Origin: Ammonifex degensii KC4
GTDB taxonomy: Bacteria; Bacillota; Desulfotomaculia; Desulfotomaculales; Ammonificaceae
DNA length: 64,000 bases
Assembly: GCF_000024605.1 (NCBI RefSeq)
Contig: NC_013385.1
Span: 739,501-803,500 of the forward strand
Direction of reading: 5' to 3'
Made by a program: the position numbers and the translations under genes. The notes below the pieces were generated by a model. It had not been told where the DNA came from. It saw only the letters and a program-made list of their open reading frames with translations, and ran no database searches. Shown here piece by piece: positions 32,740-40,335 of the stretch (position 1 is the stretch's first letter; each line of letters starts with the position of its first letter).

Positions 32740-33164
32740 GGTTCCGGCGCGCCGGGGAAGAGGGGTCTATCATCGTGGAGACGGTGGTCGCCTGCGTGGT
32801 GCTCACCGCGTTCTTCTTGGCTTCGGCGGCCGTCGCCCTGCTCATAATAGACAAGGTTCACCTCCAGAGGGTGGTGCGGGAGGCCGCGCGGGAGGTCGCC
32901 ATAACCGACAGCGTGGCCGCGGGGGAGCAGAGGGGGCGAGACCTGGCCCGGATGTACTTCGGGAAGAGGGCGGGCGAGGTAGACCTCTCCGTGGACATCT
33001 CCGCCGTCCGCGCCGGCGACAGGGTAGAGCGCTACGTGACGGCCACGGGTTCTTTCCCCCACAGGGTGTTCGGGGGGAAGTTCCTGGGGCTGGGGGAGGT
33101 GAGGTTGCATGCCCAGGCTACTTTCGGCTGGTGGGACTTCCCTCACGGCTCCCCTCAGGGATGA
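32736..33164 (+). CDS. TadE/TadF-like pseudopilin
   Basis: The 142-residue protein begins with a basic N-terminus, EEGSIIVETVVACVVLTAFF, then an extracellular helical/beta region. The Glu at about +5 after Gly follows the TadE rule. ATG start with GGAGAGGAGG. It overlaps the next gene by 56 bases, so the minor pilins are probably made in fixed ratio. Confidence 0.75.
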   Translation: MRFRRAGEEGSIIVETVVACVVLTAFFLASAAVALLIIDKVHLQRVVREAAREVAITDSVAAGEQRGRDLARMYFGKRAGEVDLSVDISAVRAGDRVERYVTATGSFPHRVFGGKFLGLGEVRLHAQATFGWWDFPHGSPQG

Positions 33165-33882
33165 GAGGGGCGCGGTCCTGGTCTTGATGTCGGCCCTGTG
33201 CGTGGTGCTGGCGCTGCTCTTCGTGGGGCTCTCGGAGTTCGGGCGCTGGCTCATAGCCAGGGAGCAGGCCCAGGTGGCGGCGGACGCGGCGGCCCACGCC
33301 GCCGTCCTCTCCGGCGGGGAGAGGATGGTGAAGTTGCGCATCTACAGGGAGCCCGGGGCGATGTACGAGACGTGCTGCCCCTGCGAGGACGGGTGCTGCA
33401 CCTGCTGCGAGGACTGCGGCGACTACGAGATAGTCGTCACCGGGACGGCGAAGCACCTCCTGGACGAGGGAGGGTGGTACACCGACTACTACGGCGAGGT
33501 CTGCGGTCCCTGCGACTGCGGCTGCTCCATGAACTACGAGATACTGGACCACTGGGTGCGGTTCGACGCCCCCGTCGGGGAGGCCGCGGCGGAGGCGTAC
33601 TTCCAGGCCAACTACCCGGAGCAGGCCTACCTGGCGGGGAAGCGCCCGGTGAAGTTCTACGACCGCACCTCGCCCTACGGCCCCTCGGCGGTGGTGTACG
33701 CGTGGTACCGGGTGAAGAGCCTCTTCCCCAGGCTCTTCGGCGTCTTCCCGGACGACTACGGCGGCGTGGTCTGCGCGCAGGCCGACGCCTTCTACAGGGA
33801 CTACGAGGGCGACAGGTACATAAGCGACAAGTACAAGAGGCGCGCCCCGGAGTGCGCCTGCTGGAAGGACGGCGCGTACTAG
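33109..33882 (+). CDS. TadG-like protein with cysteine-rich insert
   Basis: The 257-residue protein has RDERGAVLVLMSALCVVLAL (TadG/TadE-like N-terminal helix) followed by AADAAAHAAVLSG, typical of TadG. The extracellular part carries 12 cysteines within about 50 residues: eight in the 15-residue stretch from 89 to 103 and four more at 132-139. The cysteines could form disulfides or bind metal. ATG start after GGGGGAGGTG inside the preceding gene. A thiol-redox membrane protein at 38065 in the same locus may act on it. Confidence 0.7.
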   Translation: MPRLLSAGGTSLTAPLRDERGAVLVLMSALCVVLALLFVGLSEFGRWLIAREQAQVAADAAAHAAVLSGGERMVKLRIYREPGAMYETCCPCEDGCCTCCEDCGDYEIVVTGTAKHLLDEGGWYTDYYGEVCGPCDCGCSMNYEILDHWVRFDAPVGEAAAEAYFQANYPEQAYLAGKRPVKFYDRTSPYGPSAVVYAWYRVKSLFPRLFGVFPDDYGGVVCAQADAFYRDYEGDRYISDKYKRRAPECACWKDGAY

Positions 33883-33897
33883 CGGGGGCGGCGGTCC

Positions 33898-33932
33898 GGG
33901 GCCGGGAGAGGAGTCCCGGCCCCCGTTTTTTT
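33898..33932 (+). terminator. Intrinsic terminator
   Basis: A 10-bp perfect stem (GGGGCCGGGA / TCCCGGCCCC) with a 6-base loop, then CGTTTTTTT. Confidence 0.9.
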
Positions 33933-33950
33933 CCCGGGAGGTGTCGTCGG

Positions 33951-34703
33951 GTGCTCGGCGTGGTCGTCCCGGCCTTCAACGAGGAAGAGAGGGTAAGGGA
34001 GACCGTCAGGGCAGTTCTCGCCGCTTTCCCTTCCGCCCTGGTCGTCGTCGCCGACGACGGGAGCGCGGACCGCACCGCCGCCGAGGCGGAAGAGGGGGGC
34101 GCCCTCGTGGTGGCCCTGCCGGAGAACCGGGGCAAGGGGGCGGCGGTGAGGGAGGGAGTCCTGGAGGCCCTGCGGAGGGGTTGCGCGGAAGTCCTCTTCA
34201 CCGACTGCGACCTGGCGTGCCCGCCGGGGGAGTGGGGGAAGCTCCTGGCCCCGCTCCGGGGAGGGTCGGCGGACGTCGCCGTCGCTTCCAGGTGGCTCGG
34301 GGACAGCCGGGTAGAGGGGAGGACGCCGACCAGGGCGCTGGCGAGCTGGTGCTTCGCCGCCCTGGCGCGGCGCGCCACCGGCCTCCCCTACCGGGACTTC
34401 CAGTGCGGGTGCAAGGCGTTCACCCGGGGGGCGGCCCTGGCCCTGTTCTCGGAGCCCCTCTCGTGCGAGAGGTACGCCTTCGACGTGGAAGTGCTCCTGC
34501 GGGCGCGCCTGCTGAGCCTCAGGGTGGTCGAGGTCCCCGTGCTGTGGCGGGCGGGCGGGGCGTCCAGGGTCAGGCTCCTGAGGCACGGGCCGGAGATGCT
34601 GCTGCACCTCCTCCGGCTCCGCCGGGAGTACTTGGGACGGCCCCCGGTCTCGCTCTCCACGCCGGGGCCGGGAGAGGGGGTGGGGCGGTGGACGGCGGGC
34701 TGA
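33951..34703 (+). CDS. Polyprenyl-phosphate glycosyltransferase (GT2, DPM1-like)
   Basis: The 250-residue cytoplasmic enzyme is of the dolichol-phosphate-mannose-synthase type: VVVPAFNEEERV at the start, VVADDGSADRT, and the metal-binding region FTDCDLACP. The conserved FQCGCKAF matches FQCGFKAF of polyprenyl-phosphate glucosyl/mannosyl transferases. It should transfer a sugar from a nucleotide donor to undecaprenyl phosphate. GTG start behind GGGAGGTG. Together with the small transporter at 35200 and the polytopic protein at 35562 it may glycosylate pilins. Confidence 0.8.
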   Translation: MLGVVVPAFNEEERVRETVRAVLAAFPSALVVVADDGSADRTAAEAEEGGALVVALPENRGKGAAVREGVLEALRRGCAEVLFTDCDLACPPGEWGKLLAPLRGGSADVAVASRWLGDSRVEGRTPTRALASWCFAALARRATGLPYRDFQCGCKAFTRGAALALFSEPLSCERYAFDVEVLLRARLLSLRVVEVPVLWRAGGASRVRLLRHGPEMLLHLLRLRREYLGRPPVSLSTPGPGEGVGRWTAG

Positions 34704-35182
34704 GGGAACTGCTGTGCTTCGGCGTCGGGTGCTTCCTGCCCGCGGCGGTGGGCGCCTACGCGGACCTGAAGTCGGGGGTCATCCCCGACAAGGCGACCCT
34801 GCCCGTCATCCTGGCGGGCCTCGTCTACGGGCTGTGCACGGGGCACCTGTGGTGGGGGCTGGTGGGTTTCCTGGCCGCCCTCGCGCTCTTCGGGGGCGCC
34901 GCCCTCGCGGGGGGCGTGGGAGGGGGAGACCTGAAGCTCGCTCTGGGGCTCGGCCTGTGGCTGGGGCCGTTCGGGTTCCTCTGGGCGGTCGCCGTGGCGG
35001 GTCTCTCCGCCTTCCTCTACGGGGCGGCGCGGAAGGCGAGGAAGAAGGAGCTCCGCCTGTGGGCGTGGCGGTTCGCTACCGGCGCCCCGGTGGCGGGGAG
35101 CGAGGCCGTGCCGTTCGGGCCCTTCCTGTGCCTCGGCGCCCTCGCGTCCTTCCTGCTGAGTCCTGGTACCCTCCACTCGTAG
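34688..35182 (+). CDS. Prepilin peptidase, TadV/CpaA type (A24)
   Basis: The 164-residue polytopic aspartic protease removes the leader of Flp and TadE/F-type prepilins. Catalytic Asp regions are DLKSGVIPDKAT and GGGDLKLALGL. The N-terminal methylase domain of PilD is absent, as usual for the Tad branch. The GTG start overlaps the stop of the glycosyltransferase gene. A second such peptidase lies at 59096. Confidence 0.85.
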   Translation: MDGGLRELLCFGVGCFLPAAVGAYADLKSGVIPDKATLPVILAGLVYGLCTGHLWWGLVGFLAALALFGGAALAGGVGGGDLKLALGLGLWLGPFGFLWAVAVAGLSAFLYGAARKARKKELRLWAWRFATGAPVAGSEAVPFGPFLCLGALASFLLSPGTLHS

Positions 35183-35199
35183 GCGAGGAGGAGAGTCGG

Positions 35200-35541
35200 T
35201 TGTCGGGCTCTTTCAGTACATGGCTCTTCGCGGCTCTCGCGGTGATCCTCGGCTCGCTGGGGCAGGTGTTCCTCAAGATGGGGGCGGGGCACGACCTGCT
35301 GCGGTCGCTCGCCGACCGGCACACGCTGCTGGGCGTCCTTCTCTACGGGGGGTCGTTCCTCTGCTGGCTGAAGGTCCTCGCGGCGTGGCCCCTCAGCAGG
35401 GCCTACCCGGTGCTGGCGCTCAACTTCGGGCTGGTGGCCCTGCTCTCGGCGCTGGTGCTCGGCGAAGACTTGGGGGCGGCCCGGGTGCTGGGAACCGTCC
35501 TCTGCGCGGTGGGCGTGGTCCTGGTCTCCCTGGGGAGCTAG
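35200..35541 (+). CDS. EmrE/ArnE-like small transporter
   Basis: The 113-residue, four-helix protein ends with GLVALLSALVLGEDLG and TVLCAVGVVLVSLG, the pattern of SMR/EamA half-transporters. Located between a GT2 enzyme and a GT-C-like protein, it probably flips a polyprenyl-phosphate sugar rather than exporting drugs (context inference). TTG start with GAGGAGGAG. Confidence 0.7.
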   Translation: MSGSFSTWLFAALAVILGSLGQVFLKMGAGHDLLRSLADRHTLLGVLLYGGSFLCWLKVLAAWPLSRAYPVLALNFGLVALLSALVLGEDLGAARVLGTVLCAVGVVLVSLGS

Positions 35542-35561
35542 TGGGGAGGAGGAGAGAGAGC

Positions 35562-36995
35562 TTGCCGCGGTGGTTCTCCGTCTTCCTGGTGGCGGCGTGC
35601 CTCGCCGGGGCGTGCCTCGTCACCGGGAAGTACCAGGTGGAAGGCGACACCCTCTGGCACCTGAAGGCGGGGGAGTGGATAGTCGCCCACGGGGCGGTGC
35701 CGAAGGCCGACCCCTTCTCGTGGACCGCCGGGGGCAAGCCCTGGCACGCCCACGAGTGGCTGTGGGAAGTGCTGGCCTACGGGGCGTCCTGCCTCGGTGG
35801 GAAGTGGGGCGTGTGGGCGCTCACCTGCGCGGGGGCGCTCCTCTGGGGCGGGTCGCTCTTCCACTTGACGCGCCGCTCGGGCACCCTGGGAGTGTGCCTC
35901 GCGGGCTTCGCCCTCCTCTGCGCCTCTCCCTTCTGGGACGCGCGTCCGCATTCTCTGGCACAGGGGCTCTGGGCGCTGTGGGTGTGCCTCCTGTCGGGGG
36001 TGGTCTCCCGGAAGGGGTGGAAGGCGGGCCTGCCCGCCGGGCTCTCCCTGGCGGCGCTGTGGGCCAACCTCCACGCCTCGGCGGTCATGGCCCCCCTCTC
36101 CGCCCTGCTCTTCGCCCTCCCGCCCGGGCCGAGAGGGGAGAGGCTGGGCTACCTGGGCGCCGCGGCGGGGGCGGCCCTGGGGGCGTGCCTGAACCCCTGG
36201 GGGGCGGGGATATACCCCTACGCGCTGGCCGCCTCGCGCGCCCCCGACGTCGTCGACCACATCGGGGAGTGGAGCAGCCCGGACTTCCACAACAGCTTCT
36301 TCCTGCTCTCCTTTCTCGTCCTTTTCGCCCCCGCCCTGCTGGGAGTCCTGTGCCGGGCGAGGGAGGGGAGTGGCCTCCGCCCCGCCCACCTGTTCCTGGC
36401 CCTCACCTCCGTCATGGCGCTCGTGTCGGTGAGGCACATGCCGTACTTCTACTTCGCGGCGGCCTGGGCGGCCTCCCGCGACCTGCTGCCGCTCTACCTC
36501 AGGGCCGCCTCCGGGAGGGTCGCGGCCGCCGCGCTCTCCCTGGTGGCCGCGCTGGTGGCGGCCACTACCCTCGCGGCGGGAGCGGCGCACTTCCCTCCCA
36601 GCTGGACCGAAGACCCGCGCGCGCACCTGCCCTTCCCGGAAGGAGCGGTCGACTTCATGCTGGAGAGGGGCCTCACGGAGAGGGTCTTCAACTACTACGG
36701 TTGGGGTGGCTACCTCGTCTACCGCGGGGTAAGGCCCTTCGTCGACGGCAGGGCCGACATGTACGTCCTGTCCGGTTCCGGCGTCTTCAGGGACTACTTC
36801 CGCGCTTCCGGCGGCCTGAAGGGCGGGAGGTGGGAGCCGTGCGACCCGCTGGGCGTGATGGAAAAGTGGGGGGTAGAGGCGGTCTTGGTTCCCCGCGGTT
36901 CCCTGCCGGAGCTGGCCCTCGAAGGGCGGGGCTGGGAGGCCGTATACCGGGACGACTTCTCCGTGCTCCTGGTCCGCGACCGGGAGCGGCGGTAG
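35562..36995 (+). CDS. Polytopic GT-C-like membrane protein
   Basis: The 477-residue protein has about ten membrane helices. An early extracytoplasmic motif GDTLWHLKAGEWI, followed by ADPFSW and HEWLWEVLAY, is shared by uncharacterised relatives of GT-C glycosyltransferases. The C-terminal 100 residues are soluble and contain NYYGWGGYLVYRG and VDGRADMY. It would use a lipid-linked sugar to modify an exported protein. TTG start with GGGGAGGAGG. It ends 13 bases before TadC. Confidence 0.65.
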   Translation: MPRWFSVFLVAACLAGACLVTGKYQVEGDTLWHLKAGEWIVAHGAVPKADPFSWTAGGKPWHAHEWLWEVLAYGASCLGGKWGVWALTCAGALLWGGSLFHLTRRSGTLGVCLAGFALLCASPFWDARPHSLAQGLWALWVCLLSGVVSRKGWKAGLPAGLSLAALWANLHASAVMAPLSALLFALPPGPRGERLGYLGAAAGAALGACLNPWGAGIYPYALAASRAPDVVDHIGEWSSPDFHNSFFLLSFLVLFAPALLGVLCRAREGSGLRPAHLFLALTSVMALVSVRHMPYFYFAAAWAASRDLLPLYLRAASGRVAAAALSLVAALVAATTLAAGAAHFPPSWTEDPRAHLPFPEGAVDFMLERGLTERVFNYYGWGGYLVYRGVRPFVDGRADMYVLSGSGVFRDYFRASGGLKGGRWEPCDPLGVMEKWGVEAVLVPRGSLPELALEGRGWEAVYRDDFSVLLVRDRERR

Positions 36996-37008
36996 GGGGT
37001 GGTCTTTC

Positions 37009-37818
37009 TTGAACGTCGAGTCGGTGGCGGCCGTCTGCGCGGGGGTGAGCGTGGCCCTCCCCCTCCTGGCGCGGGCGCTGCCGAAGGGGAAAAGGGAGTG
37101 GAGGGAAGTCCTGACCCGCACGGGAGTGAAGCTCGTCCCCGCCGAAGAGCTGACCGCCCTGGGCGCGAAGCTGGTGCGGGCGGGGCTCTCCATCACCCCC
37201 GCGGAGTTCGTGGGGGCGCGGGCGCTTCTGTGCCTCGGTTTTGTCTTTTCCGTGTTGCCCCTCTGCTTCCTCTTCGGCGTGGACTTCTTCTGGGTGGTCT
37301 TCTTCCTCCCCCTGCTGTGGTTCGCCCCCGTACTGTGGCTCAACAGCAGGGTGGCCCGGCGCAAGGCGCTCATAAGGCGCCAGCTCCCCGACTTCTCCGT
37401 CTTCCTGGCGACCGCCCTTACGGCGGGTGCCGACCTGCCGACGGCGCTGAGGGAGGCCGGGACGCACGTCGGGGGCCCCATCGGCGAGGAGGTGGAAAGA
37501 GTCCTCTTGGAGTTCGGGCTCGGGCGCAACCTGGTGTCCGCCTTGGAGGACATGGCGGACAGGTGCGACATGGACGAGCTGAGGCTCCTCCTCTGGTCGG
37601 CGGGCAGGGCCTACGCGTACGGGACCTCGGTGGCGGAGGAGGTCCGGGCGCAGGCGGACAGGCAGCGCTCCATGCGCAGGTTCGAGGTCATGGAAGCGGC
37701 GGGAAAGCTGGCGATATACCTCATCTTCCCCATCCTCTTTTTCATGCTGCTGCCCCTCATGGTCGTGGTCATGTACCCCGCGGCGGTGGCGCTCTACCAG
37801 GCCTTCGTGGGCAGGTAG
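37009..37818 (+). CDS. TadC-like pilus inner-membrane platform protein
   Basis: The 269-residue protein has an N-terminal membrane pair, then a T2SSF domain (LPDFSVFLATALTAGADLPT) and C-terminal helices. With TadB (41740) it forms the platform on which CpaF drives pilus extrusion. TTG start behind GGGGGTGGT. A terminator follows and then the Flp pilin gene. Confidence 0.8.
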   Translation: MNVESVAAVCAGVSVALPLLARALPKGKREWREVLTRTGVKLVPAEELTALGAKLVRAGLSITPAEFVGARALLCLGFVFSVLPLCFLFGVDFFWVVFFLPLLWFAPVLWLNSRVARRKALIRRQLPDFSVFLATALTAGADLPTALREAGTHVGGPIGEEVERVLLEFGLGRNLVSALEDMADRCDMDELRLLLWSAGRAYAYGTSVAEEVRAQADRQRSMRRFEVMEAAGKLAIYLIFPILFFMLLPLMVVVMYPAAVALYQAFVGR

Positions 37819-37824
37819 GGGCCG

Positions 37825-37862
37825 GGGCCCGGCAGGGAGAGCCGGGCCCTCCCTTCTTTTTG
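37825..37862 (+). terminator. Intrinsic terminator before the Flp pilin gene
   Basis: A 9-bp perfect stem (GGGCCCGGC / GCCGGGCCC) with a 7-base loop, then TCCCTTCTTTTT, followed within 3 bases by GGAAGGAGGTG. Confidence 0.85.
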
Positions 37863-37880
37863 GGAAGGAGGTGAAGCCGG

Positions 37881-38084
37881 ATGCTGGAGAAGGTGAAGGG
37901 CGCTCTCGCCCGGTTCGTCGCCGTGTTGAAGAGCGAGGAGGGCCAGGGCCTCTCGGAGTACGGCCTCATCCTGGCCCTGGTGGCCATCGCGGTGATCCTG
38001 GCGCTCACCGCTCTGGGCATCGTCATAAAGAACAAGTTCAAGCACGTCGCGGAGACGATCAACAATGCGAACTCTACTTATTAA
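37881..38084 (+). CDS. flp: Flp-type major pilin
   Basis: The 67-residue prepilin has a charged leader ending EEG, then QGLSEYGLILALVAIAVI with the family Glu-Tyr at positions 5-6 of the mature protein, and a short polar tail. Cleavage after Gly is expected from a TadV-type peptidase. Very strong Shine-Dalgarno (GGAAGGAGGTG) and ATG, as expected for the major subunit. Confidence 0.9.
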   Translation: MLEKVKGALARFVAVLKSEEGQGLSEYGLILALVAIAVILALTALGIVIKNKFKHVAETINNANSTY

Positions 38085-38841
38085 GGCCTTTCTCTGCCCC
38101 GTCTTCCTGCTCCCCGCGGTGCTCACCCGGGGGCAGGCGCTGTGGCTCCCGGTGCTGCTCGTCTCCCTCGCCTCCGCTGGGTTGCTGTTCACTTCCTTCT
38201 GGGGCTGGGCGTCCGTCCTGGCGTCGGCCGCGGCCTGCGCGTCGTTTTCCATGCAGGCGGTCCTGGGCTTCTGCCCTTCCTGCTTCGCGGGGGCGGCGCT
38301 CTTCCTCGCGGGGGCGTTCCTCGCCGCCGTCGGCGCGCCCGCCGGGAAGCAGAGGGCGGCGGCCCTCCTCTGCCTCTTCCTCCCGGTGCTCGCCCTCGGC
38401 TGGCTCTCCCGGACCGTCCCGCCGGGAGTCCCCGGAGAGGCGGGAGTCCTTCCCGTAGCGGGAGGGAGCGTCCGGGAAGAGTCCCGCGCGGCCCCGACGA
38501 CCGACCGGGCGTCACCGGGCCCGGGTTCCTCCCCGGAGGGCGCGCCCCCTCCCGGCGGGAAGGTGGAGCTCTACTTCTCTCCTTCCTGCCCCGCCTGCGG
38601 GGAGGCCGTGCTGGAGGCGGCCCGGGCCGACCCCGAAGGGGAAAGGTGGGTGCCGGTCGTGGTTCCCGGCACGGCCTTTCATCTCGGGGAAGAGGAGCTC
38701 GCCCGCGCGGGGTACCGCGGCGCCGTCCGGCGGGACGCCAGGTCCCCGTGCGGGCACGTCCCCTGCTTCTTCCTGGACGGGAGGCCCGTCGCGAGGGAAG
38801 AAGCGCTCTCCTTCGTCAGGCAGGGACGGCCTGAGCCTTGA
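38065..38841 (+). CDS. Thiol-redox membrane protein: VKOR-like helices fused to a thioredoxin-like domain
   Basis: The 258-residue protein has four or five N-terminal membrane helices with a C70-P-S-C73 pair, then a Pro-rich linker, then an extracytoplasmic domain with SPSCPACGE (Cys175, Cys178) and a later ...CGHVPCFFLDGRP. The arrangement resembles VKOR-thioredoxin fusions that introduce disulfides. ATG overlaps the Flp gene by 20 bases. Its position in the locus suggests it oxidises pilus components, such as the 12-Cys TadG-like protein. Confidence 0.6.
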   Translation: MRTLLIKAFLCPVFLLPAVLTRGQALWLPVLLVSLASAGLLFTSFWGWASVLASAAACASFSMQAVLGFCPSCFAGAALFLAGAFLAAVGAPAGKQRAAALLCLFLPVLALGWLSRTVPPGVPGEAGVLPVAGGSVREESRAAPTTDRASPGPGSSPEGAPPPGGKVELYFSPSCPACGEAVLEAARADPEGERWVPVVVPGTAFHLGEEELARAGYRGAVRRDARSPCGHVPCFFLDGRPVAREEALSFVRQGRPEP

Positions 38842-38868
38842 GTCGAGACGACAGCGAGGTGGTGTCCG

Positions 38869-39534
38869 TTGGTGCTTCGCGTCCGGAAGAGGGAGGGAGG
38901 GACTCCCTCTCCCACTCGTCTCCCGACCCTTTCCGTCCTGATGTCGGCGCTCTTCGGGGTGGCGGCGGGGCTCGCCGTCTGGTTCGCCCTGCAGGTGGCG
39001 AGGCCCACCGTGCCGGTGGTGGTCGCCCTGCGCGACATGCAGGTGGGGCATGTCGTCCGCCCGGACGAGGTGGCGGTGAGGAAGTACCCGCCGGTGGCGG
39101 TGCCCCCCGACGCCGTGAGGAAGCCCGAAGAGGCGGTGGGCAAGACGGTCACCGGGGGCGCCGTCCTGCAGGGCGACGTTCTGCGGAAGAAGAGGCTCTC
39201 GGCGGAGGGCTCCCTGGAGGCCAGCCTGAAGTCGCTGGCTCCCCCCGGCTGGGTCGCCGTGCAGCTCCCCGAGGGGTCTGCCCAAGGCATGCTGGGGCTG
39301 AGGCGCGGCGACAGGGTGGACATCTACGCCGAGACTCCCACTCCCGGGGGCGCTAAGCAGGTGCTCCCGGTGGTCAGGGGTGCGGTCCTGCTCCTCACGC
39401 CCTTCCAGGAAGGCGCCAAGTGCTACGTAGTCGCCGTGCCGCCGGACTCCGCCCAGGCCCTGGCCGCCATCGACGTGTACGGGAAGAAGGTGTCTCTGGT
39501 CTTGGGGCCCGCCACCGGGGGTGACCGGCGGTGA
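38869..39534 (+). CDS. cpaB: CpaB/RcpC-like SAF-domain pilus protein
   Basis: The 221-residue protein has an N-terminal membrane helix, an SAF domain (VVVALRDMQVGHVVRPDEV) and a following RcpC-type domain (GWVAVQLPEGSAQG, GDRVDIYAE). In Gram-negatives CpaB acts in the periplasm with the secretin. Here no secretin is seen, which fits a monoderm cell. TTG start after GAGGTGGT. Its stop overlaps the start of the CpaE-like gene. Confidence 0.8.
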   Translation: MVLRVRKREGGTPSPTRLPTLSVLMSALFGVAAGLAVWFALQVARPTVPVVVALRDMQVGHVVRPDEVAVRKYPPVAVPPDAVRKPEEAVGKTVTGGAVLQGDVLRKKRLSAEGSLEASLKSLAPPGWVAVQLPEGSAQGMLGLRRGDRVDIYAETPTPGGAKQVLPVVRGAVLLLTPFQEGAKCYVVAVPPDSAQALAAIDVYGKKVSLVLGPATGGDRR

Positions 39535-40247
39535 GGCTCCCCTTCCCCCTCTCGCCGCAACAGGCGGGCGGCGGTAAGGTGTACGGCTTCGTGGGCGCTT
39601 CCCCCGGGGCGGGGGCCACTACCCTGGCCTGCGCCTCCGCCCTCCACCTGGCGGGGGCCGGGGAAGTCGTTCTGGTGGACCTCAGCCCGCACGGCAAGGT
39701 GCGGGTGTACATGGGGCTCCTGCCCGACACCTGCCCGGGCAGCGTGCTGGACGCCGAGGGGCTGTCCGACCCGGCGGGCATCAGGGTGGTGGCGGTGGAC
39801 TCGGGACGCGGCCCGCAGGTCATCCCGGCCCCTTGGCGCGGGCTGGACTGCGCCCGCGTCACCGCGTCCCTGGTGCTGAAGGCCCTCCTGGGGTGCAGGA
39901 AGGCCTTCCCCCTCACCGTCGCCGTCCTCCCCCCGCTGTGGGGGGCGGGCTGGCCCGGAGCGCTCCTCTCCGACACCCTCTTCGTGGTGACTAAGCCCGA
40001 CCGGGAAGACCTCGACCGCCTGGGAGACGTCCTCTCCCTCGCGGCGCGGCTGGGCGCGGGGGCGAGGACCAGGGTGGTCGCCAACCAGGTGGGCCTCCCC
40101 GGAGGCATAGCCACGCCGGACTTCCTGGAAGCCGTCAGGCCTCACGCCAGCGTCCCCTATGCGCGCGCGGTGCGGGAGCAGTGCAACCGCAGGTTCCTCA
40201 ACCCTTCCGGCAAGCTCTTCGGGGAACTCTTTTCCCTGCTGGAATAG
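39531..40247 (+). CDS. Minimal CpaE/MinD-like protein, degenerate P-loop
   Basis: The 238-residue protein has only the ATPase-fold domain, with no receiver domain. The P-loop reads GASPGAGATT: both the signature lysine and the GKT lysine are lost. VVLVDLSPHGKV takes the place of the switch I region. It is coupled to cpaB by a 4-base overlap and lies before CpaF. It probably helps place the pilus machine at the membrane without ATP hydrolysis, or as partner of an active paralogue. Confidence 0.7.
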   Translation: MRLPFPLSPQQAGGGKVYGFVGASPGAGATTLACASALHLAGAGEVVLVDLSPHGKVRVYMGLLPDTCPGSVLDAEGLSDPAGIRVVAVDSGRGPQVIPAPWRGLDCARVTASLVLKALLGCRKAFPLTVAVLPPLWGAGWPGALLSDTLFVVTKPDREDLDRLGDVLSLAARLGAGARTRVVANQVGLPGGIATPDFLEAVRPHASVPYARAVREQCNRRFLNPSGKLFGELFSLLE

Positions 40248-40335
40248 GATCTGCGCCGCCCGCGCGGTCCGGCTCACATACCGGTCCGGCGGGCGCCGAC
40301 GGTGCTCGACGGCAGCTTAGAGGGAGGTGGTCTCG

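Noticed and set aside
33951-34703. Lipid A-type ArnC enzyme
   Set aside because: The protein resembles the family, but the inferred monoderm background and pilus context make lipid A modification unlikely.
36787-37571. Long minus-strand frames opposite many genes, for example in the Tad and CpaE regions
   Set aside because: They mirror + strand genes in very GC-rich DNA, have Arg/Gly/Pro-rich low-complexity translations and lack ribosome binding sites.
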